Shown here one piece after another: positions 49,902-61,900 of a stretch of 64,000 bases of DNA. The notes under the pieces are model-generated. The model was given only the letters and a program-made list of their open reading frames with translations. It was not told the DNA's origin and made no database searches. The stretch covers positions 92,453,592 to 92,517,591 of the forward strand of contig CM063507.1 in NCBI GenBank assembly GCA_032207245.1, given 5' to 3'. The stretch comes from Pardosa pseudoannulata (Eukaryota; Arthropoda; Arachnida; Araneae; Lycosidae). Both the position numbers and the translations under genes were made by a program. Every line of letters starts with the position of its first letter. Positions within the stretch are counted from its first letter, which is position 1.

Positions 49902-52900
49902 TAAAATTAGATCGATAAATAATAAATAAATAAGACAGATAGTTGAAATTACTTATTCCTTTCCGTTTTACAATTACTGGGCTTATGGAATTATAGTTTT
50001 GGTCCTGATTTTGATTCTGTTTTATTATTATTACTATTATTATTATTTATATATCAAAAACTAATGCCATTAAGTTCTTCAAAATCTTTTCAATTCACAT
50101 TTTGTTTTTTGTTTTTTTAATCTTTATTTTCTTAGCCACTCAAGTTAAAATCAATGACAGGATTCATAAAGAGTGCATTTGTCCTACACTTCTCTACACT
50201 AAAGTATAAATTAATAATTGATGGGTGGGGCCCTATTTAAAACCGGCTGTCAATTCTCACAGGAAAAACCACATATCCTTGCAATCTTTATGCTGTTGTA
50301 CATATTTTAACAAACTGTAAAAGATACCCTGATTTAAAACTCTTTCTCATGAAAAGTTTATCTATGTGATTTTCACCTCTATAAAATGGCATTTTCACAA
50401 ATCATCATATGCACCTTAATCTCTTGCTTGTTAAAGATTTATCCAGTAGTACTTTGACTTTAAGATGAAAATAAATGGTTTTTTCTAAGTATCTGCCTCA
50501 TTTTGTGCTCTAATAAGCAGTGCACAACTTCGCCTAATTGGGGCCGGGGGAAAAAACTTCATTGGGGGCCATCTCTGCTTCATTACTTTAGTAATAAAGA
50601 ATCAAACTTTATGGAGGTATTTAAATTTTTTACCTTATTATAGATATATAACAAGGAAATTGACTAGAACCTATAACAGCTATGAAGTCCCCCCCCTCCA
50701 AATGGTCAGGCAAAATATTGTTCTGTCCATTTTATTGATTTTCTGACCATTCTATGTCCATCATTAAAAGGATATAGCATATCTGAAGAGCCAAAATTGA
50801 CAAAAATGCTAGTTAAATTTATAATTTGGAAATGTAAAGACTTTTTTGTCAACATGAAACTAATTGATGAAATAATATAACAAACTTTTTTTTTCAATTT
50901 GGAGGCTCCCCTCTAATGTAGTAGGTGCACACAAGGGCAAATGCCCCGTATCCCCCTGCCTTAGTCAGGCTCTGCCAGTAAAGTTGCTTTTTCTAACAGG
51001 ACTGCAATAAAGTTGAGTTGCCAAGTCAACCCTGGCAACTAAAATATATTGGCTATAACTTCATGCATGAATTGGTAAACAATAATTTTACAAGTTTACA
51101 TATACATATGCATATATCAAAATTATTTCATTTTAATATCTCTTTAAAATCCTCCTCTCTCCCATTCTAATTCCTTAAAATCTATTTTCCCAGCCACAAA
51201 GTGTCTTAATGAAACGAGTGTCTTTAAAATTATTCCAAGACAATTCTCAAAGCTTTCAGTGCAATATATGTAAATTTTCTGTCCATTCAATACATTTTCG
51301 AGTTATTGCCAGCAAATGACTCAGTTTTTTCCCTAAATTTGCTGACTAAGTTTCTTGTACCTTGGGAAAATTCTATCTGTCTTTCTCTGGGGTACACCTC
51401 TGTTATATTTTTTGTGATTGCAAGTTTTTCTTCTTTAGGTTTGAGTACCTTGATTGCCCCCTTTTGATCCTAAGGAGCTGCAGGATATTCCTGTTATTTG
51501 TCTGCCGAGGATTGTTTCTGCCTCTTTTTTAGGAGCTTGGGTTTGTTTCTTTTTTTAGGGGGGGAGTACAATAGATTTCTGATTACAGTACTACCCTCCT
51601 CCCCCCCCAGTAGTTGGCATCTCCACAGTGTGCGTATTGTAAGACTACTTAGTCGCACATATCTTAACTTCTTGTATATATTTTAAATCTCTGTACATAA
51701 AATTCTTTGGAAATTCGTCACCTAATCTTAATTCAATCATTGGGAAAATGCCGCATCCAGGCTTATTCCCTTTTCTTCCCTGTACTGGCTTGTACTTTGA
51801 AATCTGATTTGTATTTGTTTTTCTAACTTTAATTGTTCAATTTCATAATATTTAATTCTTAATATTTAAAATTTAGAAATTTTAATTTTAATATTTTAAT
51901 AAATTTGAATCTTTAAATTCTTAATTTTCTTTTTTGTGCTGTACGTTTTTCAATTTTTTAGTTTGTTTTACATTTTAATTTTTAATGAAACTTTGCTGAT
52001 TATCATGTTCATTTTCTGTCTTTCTAAATTTTCTATCTATTTATTTGGTTTTAAATGTTTTTTCTATTAGATTCAGGCATCTTTCTTTTTTAATGTTTCA
52101 TCAAAATTGGTTTGTTCTATTGGGTTTTTCATCATGTTTGGCGCAGTTTGTCCCAAGAAGAATTAGTGCCAATAAATTTCAAACAACCAACCAACCCCCC
52201 AGTAGATGCCCTTAAGATGAATTCATTTATTCATTCAAGTTGGAGAAGAGATATAATTATACTGCAGCATTTAATCTGTAAGTAGTTCAGTTTGCAAAAG
52301 ATAATGACAACTGTGCTTCATGTTGAAAATCCAGAGTTCCCCGTTAATAATGAGTGGTGGGACCAGTAATATATAAAAGGGATCAAAATTAAATATAGAT
52401 GTAGTAATACTTCTAATGAGTAAGATGTTTACCTTTTAATTTTTGACCCTGAATACTTGTCTCCATTCATACATATATTAGGTGTTTCACAAGAAGCAGT
52501 TATAATGATTTTATACAAAGTGGCACACCTTAAAATTTAGTCATGATTTTTTTTTCTTTTTTTTAATGGGTCTTTAATACAAGTAAATATAACCTTTTAA
52601 AAACTGAGATTTAAGGATCCTTGTCTTTTTAATTTTCTAAATACAACAACGTTGACCTTTTAACACTTTGACTGCCATGGCTATCATATGTGATATCCAG
52701 TGATATTTCCGTTGAGACACTGGCTATCCGATATGATAGCCATGGTGTTTTAACACTTCAGGCCATGGCTATCAAAGATGTTATCAGTTACATGAAAATC
52801 GTATTGGAGTTTGATTGTTGGGCTCCCTAAGATGTGTTAGGTATACATGGTTTGCGCAAATTGGTATATGTGACGATTTTATGAGCTAAGTTTTATGAAA

Positions 52901-55900
52901 AATTAAATATTTGGAACATGCAACAAAAAAGGGAATATATATAAATAGAGAGAGTTTGTTTTAAAATATTGTTTGTTTTGAAATATTGTTTTTATATATA
53001 GTTTTATGTTGAAAAAATACAAATTACACAAAAAAAAGTTTGGCCCCGTTGTGAACATTTGCAATTTTGGCTTGGCAGTCAAAGTGTTAACTGTCAAGCC
53101 CAAATATTACTCGGGGTAATTTTTTATTAATGCATCGTATTGTTATACCCAAATATATATCATGTACTGCAAAATATAAATTTTTAACTACTAAGTATAA
53201 TTTATTTTGTAGTAAACATTTGAGTTTTGCAATAAAAAAAATTTGACAAATTGTGTACCCAAATCATCAAAATAACAGTTAAAGGGTTAATTATGCTAAT
53301 TTTGTTCACTTTGAATAAAAGAATAAGAAATAGAACTTACTAAATATCTATTAAGAACAGGGTAAAAATGAGAAAGCCTCCTGCAGCACAGCCTAACAAT
53401 GAAAAGGGATTTATTCTAGGCCAAGAGCTTGGACTATATCCAGGAACAATGTGAATTAAGCTGAAAGGATAGTTGATATTTTTAATACTTACAAAAGATA
53501 TATTTACAAGCTATAAGAACTCGTTAATCACATAAAAATAATTTTAAAACATGTCACATATAAATTTAAAACCTACTCTAGTAAACAGTAAAGAGAGTAT
53601 CATGTAATTCCAAATGAATCTTTAAAAAGCATAAAACCCCTATGTCACTTAAATTGTCTAAATCAAGGATGGACCAACTCCAGCCCGCTGGAAGGTTTTA
53701 TATGACCCACAGATAGAATTTTAAGTTGCCGGTCTGAGGTACATTAAAAGAAATATATATTTATACATTATACAGGCTTGCAACTGCTGAGGTACTTTCA
53801 AAAAGGTGAGAAAAGTGACAAATAATACATAATAAGTTACTAAAAAGTGACTAAACATTGAAAAAGAAAAGCGATTTTTTTTCTCCTCCTGATTACAGAT
53901 ACTATTCTTAAGATTTTTCTATTCATTTTAACTCTAAATCAAATGATTCATACAAGACATGATTTTAGCATCAAATACAAAAAAGGTTAAAAAATTTTGT
54001 TTAACACAACTCAACATTGCTTTTTATTCGAGAAAATCTATAAATTAGATTTGAATACATACAATATATTAATTTTATAATCCCAATTTTCTGCATATAT
54101 TAATAAAGTTTTGAAATATGTACATAGCTAGAGTATCTAAAGAAAAATTGTGAGGAAAAGGCAAAAAAGAAATGTGTACTTTGACATAAATTATTTTTTA
54201 ATGTATTAAATGTACATTTCAGTACAAATGTAGATTACAGGAACTTTTTTATGACTTTTTAAAATCACTAAATTCTGGAAACCATATGACTAATTACATT
54301 TTAATAAAAAAATATGATTAGAGCATTATATTTTTGGTCTTTTATTAAAATATTTTGTTATTAATTCAGATTTTCTTTTTTCAACAACAAACTTTTGCTG
54401 TGATATTATGAAAAAAGTGACTAAAAGTGATCCATTGTAAAAAAAGTGACAGAATTGCAAGCATGATTATATATCCATCTCCTTTTCTACTTTCTTAAAT
54501 ATTATATCCCAAATTTATTATCTCACGCCCAGAAGATCAGCGGTATATTTGCTTCTTATACGTGAACAAGTGTTTTCGACTTTGAACCTTAGAAAGAATA
54601 ATTTCAGAAGTAGACTGAGCATTTAGCATCGTTCCTTAAAATCAGTCCATCTCACTTAAAACCTCAGTATAAGGAACTTTTAAAAATGAAATCGCAATTT
54701 CATTCATCTCGTTAACGTATTTAAACCGTTAGGTACTTGTATATTGTTTTTAAAAAATTTTATCTTGGCCAGCCAAATTTATTTTCTTTTGATTTTTGGC
54801 CCACAGTCAAAAAAGTTTATCCATCCCTGGTCTAATAAATATTATTGTGATACAAATTCTAAAGATTTTGTAAAAAATACCTGTTTTATTTTTTACAACT
54901 ATTTTAGATATATATCATATTAACCTTTTGTATTACTATGCAGCAAATCTACAATACACACAAAAACTGTGATTTGCAGAGTTTGAAAAGATGGTTTTAT
55001 TGATTGCTGCTCTCTCTATATAAAATCCATTATATGCATCTGTGCATGTATGTTCACCTTGCATTCTGAAATGGCTGATTGATGCAATTTTGCATGGTGA
55101 GGTAGGGCTAACCCTTCGAATATACGCTCACTTCCAAAAATTAAGCACAAAGATGTAAAATGGAAAAAAAATAAATAACTGCTTTGTTTGACACAAAATG
55201 TGGCAGGAAAGTAGCATATATATTTATGCATAAAACAAAATCAATAATTATATACAGAAATGAAAACAATATTAAATTTTTGTAAGTTATAAGATAATGA
55301 CATACTGGAGACTTAAACAGAATTATGTATAAAGTGAAAAAAAGGACATTAATAGGTTATGTGATCCCCCCTGATTTATATACAAAGTTTACACCTTGTG
55401 ACCATGATTTCAATTAGGTGGTTAACCACCGCAGAATTAAGCAATTGCAATGATAGCCAGGTGACAATTAAGCAACTGTCATCTGGCTCCTGAGCAAATC
55501 TTGACTCATTAGTAAACATGACATTGCCCCACTCAGACACAGTCCAATTGACATGTTCCCAACACCATTTTAATCATGCCCCTCTTGATTGGGCAGATAG
55601 AAAAACACAAACTCAAGATACCTAGATGTACAGTCTACTCCTATGTAATCTTTGGCATACAGTAGCTACAGATATCGCCTTAGTAATGGATGCTGTAACC
55701 ATGAATGTCACACATGTGGAGGTCGCTCTGGGATTCTGCTTGGCTAAAATAGCAATATATTGATCTTCTGTGGGGGTTGTAACCTTTGGGCAACCAGCTA
55801 CAGGCCTTCAGACAACTGTCTGTGAGGTTTGGAATTGTTTCCATAAATGTGAAATCACAGAATGATGAACACCAAAGAAAAGGGCAACATCTGTGATCTA

Positions 55901-58900
55901 CTGTTGTGCTTCAATGCACCCCACAGCACGCCAGTGCTCAGAATCTTCCATTAGTCTTCTGGAAGTCATAGAAACACGTATGTCTTGAAAACAAATTGTA
56001 CAAAAGTTTTAAACACCTTCTATCAGCATCTGTAAATATCATTCACACTTAGTTGCAGAAACTAGCGGAATACCTAGGGATTTCTGGCACAACTGTATAC
56101 ATTTTAATACAATTCGAACCATGTATTACACAGAAAATATTTTTCAACATGTTTGAGGTCAAAAGCAATATAAAGAAAGAAAGAAAATGCAGAATAGGGT
56201 ATGCAACTGAAGATAAAATGAATAGAGTTAAACTTCAACAAATGAAAAAAAAAAAAACTCTAGAATGAATCATAAGATAAAAATAGTAAAAGATAAGGAA
56301 ATAATTGCTAGATTTCTTTCTAAATTGTAAATTCTATATAGAACCCAAAATTTAGTCTTAAGTGTTTCTGTCTTAATAAGGTTTGACTGCAGTATTTTTT
56401 AGGAATATTTTTTTTTAATATAAAATAAGCAAACACATAACAAAAGCATTTTGATTAATTATAAATTACCACCAAAATCTATACAACCTAATAAATGTTA
56501 CCTATAATTCTAGAAATTCTACCTTAAAAACATAAATGAAGAGGTAGATGGTATCATGCAAAACAGAAAAATTAATTAAACACCAAAAGTGAACTGAATG
56601 CAATACACATTCCAAAACAAAACACCTAAACATTTTGCATATATTAGTAAATAAATATAGTTATTGAGATTTATAGTTATTGTGATAACATGACAAACTT
56701 CTTCAAGTGTGAAAATGTACACTTTTCTATAAGCATTCATAAATGAGAAGTTTCTGGTTACTACCATAAAAACATATGGAGAAGTTAGTTGTAATTAAGA
56801 GGGTACTTTACTCTTGCAAGTCGTATGGCATGTGGATGGATCTCAGACTGACAGCTTGAGACCATCCCTGGAGCATGAAAATGCATTTGATCACTCATTG
56901 CAACCTACGATTTATTTTTTTATTGCCTAATTCCATGGGCAAAGTCCACCCAGGTGTGTTTCTCACTTTTTGTTACCCATGTTTTATAGAAACAGGAAAT
57001 CACATTTCCATTCAAAAATCAAGCTTCAACAATAAAGTTGAAAGGAAGGTTTGAGCAGGACAAATTTTTTTAAGCAGAAAAAATGTTTGACAGCAAAACT
57101 TCTTAAAGGGGAGCCGAGCGATGGTCGAATGGTTAGAGTGCTGGCCCTCGGAAACGGAGTTCGTGGGTTCGAATCTCACTATGACATGGATGTTCATAGC
57201 CGTTTGGAATTGGCTTTAAGCAGTAGCTCCTGGTCTCATTAGCCCTCGTGTTGCAAAAAATAGACCGTAGAGCTCCAAAACCAAACCAAATCTTAAAGGG
57301 GAAATTTTACGATTATTGATATTTGGTAAAAATCAGGACCACAGAAATAGAACATTTTAAGCAGCAAAATCTTTATAAGCAGGGTACACAGTAAACAAAT
57401 TACAAAAGAAAAACTTATGTACTTGCTTTACTTTGTTATGCATATTTGGGGAAGATATGCTGTTAAAATTGTGAAACCTGTAATTTTTAGCATTAATGCA
57501 TATTTAGTGATTGCTTTATATTATTCATAATGACTACAAATATTCTGTAGCAACTAGAAGGTATGCCTTACACATATACAGGCTTGCAACTGCTAAGGTA
57601 ATTTCAAAAAGATGAAAAAAGTGACAAATAATACAGAATAAGTGACTAAAAAGTGACTAAACATTTAAAAAAAAAAAAAAAAAAAAAAAAATAAGGATTT
57701 TTATTCTTGTCTTGATTACAAATGCTGTTATTAAGATTTTACTATTTATTTTAACTCTAAATCAATGATTCATGCATGACATGATTTTAGCATCAAATAC
57801 AAAAAAGGTTAAAAATTTTGTTTAACACAACTCAACATTCCTTTTTATTCAAGAAAATCTATAAATTAGATTTGAATACATACAATACATTAATTTTATA
57901 ATCACAATTTTCTCTGTATATTATTAATGATGTTTTGAAATATATACATAGCTAGATTAGACAGTCTAAACAAAAATTACTAAGAAAAAGAGAAATGTGT
58001 GCTTTGACGTAAATTACTTTAAATTATTAAATGTACAGTTCAGTATAAATGTAGATTTCAAGAACTTCTTTACGACTTATTAAAATCACTAAATTTTGGA
58101 AACCATATGACTAATTACATTTTAATAAGAAAAATAAGATTAGAGCATCCTATTTTTGGTCTTTATTAAAAAATTTTGTTATTAATTCAGATTTTCTTTT
58201 TTCAACAACAGACTTTTGTTGTGATACACCATGAAAAAAGTGACTAAAAGTGATGAATTGTAAAAAAAGTGACTAAAAGTGAGAAAAGTGACGGAATTGC
58301 AAGCCTGCATATAAACACAGATTTTTTTATGTATTGAATAATTTTCTTGTTTTAAATTCCTCACAAACATAAAAAATCTACAGAAAGGGAGGAGCACAAA
58401 ACTTTGAGTTAATTTATATATATTAGAAAAAAAAATTCTAATTACCTCTGATTAACAAATGTCATCCGATTCTGGAGCCAGCTGGAATCAGATGCACAAA
58501 CAACTAGGTTTAATCCTTTGTTCTTCATGCAATATGTAATTAACATATGGCAGAAAAATGCTAAAATAATTCCAGGAAACATTCGACCCCTAGGAAAGAC
58601 ATAATTTTACTAACTCACTAGTCTAATAAAAATCAACATCACACAGAACTCACTTTTCACATTAAATTATTCAGGGTATCTGCCAAAATAAAATATTTCA
58701 AATTCATGACTTTTCATGACTTTCCCTGATTTAGCAGATCATTTTCCATGACTTTAAAAAGCTTTTGTTAAAGTATATATGAATAAAACTTCTGATGTAC
58801 ATACAAATAAAACATATGCTTTTAGAGAAATGACAGGAATTTTATCATAAAAAAGCTATAAACTTACTTTATAAGTGTTAATAAACTCACATAAAAATAA

Positions 58901-61900
58901 ATTGTTGTATCTACATACCTAAGTTTAATCATATAGCAATTTTTCAATCAAAATGTTTCCAATTTGAATTCAGGGTACTTTGGTATTATCCAGGTGACCA
59001 TGAATAATAGCCAAATATAACTCTATAATGTTTATATACAGTATCCCTAAAGATAAACTTATATTAAAAAATATTAATTATTATATTAATAAAATGTTTA
59101 TCTACAATTTAAGAAAAAAACAGAATAATATACATTTACCCACCCATTAAGCTTTCTTGCTTTGAGTTTCCTTGATGAACAAATTTTACTTGGTAACATG
59201 GTCAATAGGATAATACATAAATACCAAACTCAGTAACTTCAGCCAAATGACAAATAAATATAGAATTAAACAATTCAATGCACTTTTTTTTTAATCGGTA
59301 GTGTAGCGGATCCATGACTTTCCATGACTTTTACTCATTTTACTTCAAAAATCAAGACTTTCCATGACTTTCCAGGTGCGTGGAAATCATGATTATTGTG
59401 TTCCTGACAACGTATATAAAAATCCTGATTTTAAAAAAATCATATCATTGAAATTTATTTATTTATCACACTGAACATGTCTATCCAAAGACATTGACAA
59501 TGGACTTTTGTTTGGACAGCATCACTTCTGGAGATTGAAAGTGGAGTTTTCATTGATTAGTATCAGTCCTTGGAGACTAACAATAAACATTCCATTCAAA
59601 AGTCCAGTGTCAGTCCCTAGGATAAGGATGACAAAAATTTTTTCAATTAATATTCCAGTTAAATTACAGTTTTATTGTCTTGAGGTATCCAGTATGTCAT
59701 TTGTTATATTTCTCTTAAAAATCAAGTCTAAGTGTTAAGTACGTAATTTTATCCCCAGCTGATGAAGTCTTCAAATGGTTGTGCACGTTATGAGGGGATT
59801 TTGATCTATATAAAGAATTTTTTAATTAAATGGTTTTAAAAGTTGTAATGAAAGTTTCAGCTCTAAATCTAACCTCATAATATGCATGCACACAAAATTG
59901 ATGACATCATCAGCTGGGGAGAAAATTACATGCATAACACTTAATGTTTTTCTTCCGTCTTTTAACATCCAGTGGTACATGAAGCTGCCAATGCTGCATT
60001 TCATTCCTTCAAGTTTTAATGCCACCTCTCTGGCACTCCCCCAGCTTGGCCAACTAATGGCATTTCTTTCCTGGATGACCATCTTATGCCAAGTCAGCTT
60101 TGCGACCCTCTCTTCCTTTTTTGTCAGAGGACCATGTAAAGGCTATTCTAGTCGGGTCCTCTGTTAACATTCTAAAAATATGCCCAAACCATGACCATCT
60201 GTGCTTAGAAGGTTAAGACTATAATTACATAAAAATGTTTAATTTTTAAAATTATTATTTGTTATTCCGTCACAATTTGAGAATGGCTGCTCTAATATAA
60301 AGGTTTTAAGTTATATTAATTTAAAAATTGTTTTGTATAGAAGCCTTTTATCTTGTTACTTTTTTAGACTTAAGTTAATGAAATCAAATTGTGTCAATCA
60401 ATAAAGAAGACAAAATCATTCATCGACGTTCTTATTCTCAAAACATCATGCTCCCATAAGTCAGGACATCAATTTTGTTGTGCATCATACATTAAAACAT
60501 TAATATACATTAAAAATTTCAAATTGTCTCAATCAATAAAGGAGACAAAGTCATTCACCAATGTTCTTATTCTCAAAACATCATACATTAAAACATTAAT
60601 ATATATTAAAAATTTCAAATTGTCTCAATCAATAAAGGAGACAAAGTCATTCATCAATGTTCTTATTCTCAAAACATCATGCTCCCATAAGTCAGAACAT
60701 CAATTTTGTTGTGCATCATACATTAAAACATTAATATACATTAAAAATTTCAAATTGTCTCAATCAATAAAGGAGACAAAGTCAGTCATCAATGTTCTTA
60801 TTCTCAAAACATCATGCTCCCATAAGTCAGAACATCAATTTTGTTGTGTATCATATATTATAAAACAAAAGAAATTAAAACCTAAACTAAGCCATAATTT
60901 ACAATTTAGTTTGTTTATTCTTTATAATTCGTACCACTCATGTACTTTAAGACAATATTAGTGTCTCCTTACAGGGTCAGCCGAACGATGGCCGATTGGT
61001 AAGGGTGCTGGCCTTCGGTACCGGAGTTTGTGGGTTTGAATTCCACAGTGGCATGGACGTTTGGAATTGGCTTTAAGCTGTAAGTCCAGGTCTCATTAGC
61101 CCTCGAGTTGCAAAAAGTAGACCATAGCACTCCAAATAAAACCAAACCTTACAGGGTCTTCCATGTTGGAGGAGTGAATTAGTTATCTTTCTATCGTTCT
61201 AGATTAGATGTTGTAATTGCATTCATGCTCATACTCACTTCTGAATCTACCTTTGATGGTTCCTAATTTTGTAAAAATGTTTGTTGTTTTGAGTGAATAT
61301 AAGCATATTAAAATAATTTAATATGTACCTATCACATGTTGCCAAAATACTTGTCATGTGCTACCTAGTGGCCATAGGTTCACCACATGCCATAAGTTTA
61401 CCATCTCTGTCCTAAGACTAATGTTGTACTTAACATTTTAAATCACCTTTTTGTATTTAAATTAATTTTTTTTCTTTTACAAATTAAACATTACACATGA
61501 AATTATTTAAAGCTAGGACTAAATTCATTATGATAAGTTTTTATTCTGTTCATTTTCATAATGAATTTCAATATATATAGCACTAACCATAAACTTCCAA
61601 TCTAATCCATAAGTTTGAGTAATGATACTTTGTGAATAAAAGTTTATTCTCCAATTGATTTTTTCTTAGCCTGTCTTGTTCATTTAAAAATTATTATTAT
61701 TATATTTTTTATCTTTTTTATTTTAAAAGATAGCTAATTCATTCTAAACTACTTTTAAGGTGCAAAATACGAAAAAAAATTAGGTACTTTCATAAAATTT
61801 CAGGAATTTAAGGGAATTATGTAAAATCAGGGACATTTATTTTCTTCATGAATTTAAAGACAACTATGAACCATAACTACACACTACCATTTGTTCTTAT

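Noticed and set aside
60389..60961. 190-codon protein made of repeats
   Set aside because: Composition follows an AT-rich tandem repeat and it lies in an intron on the opposite strand. No domain.
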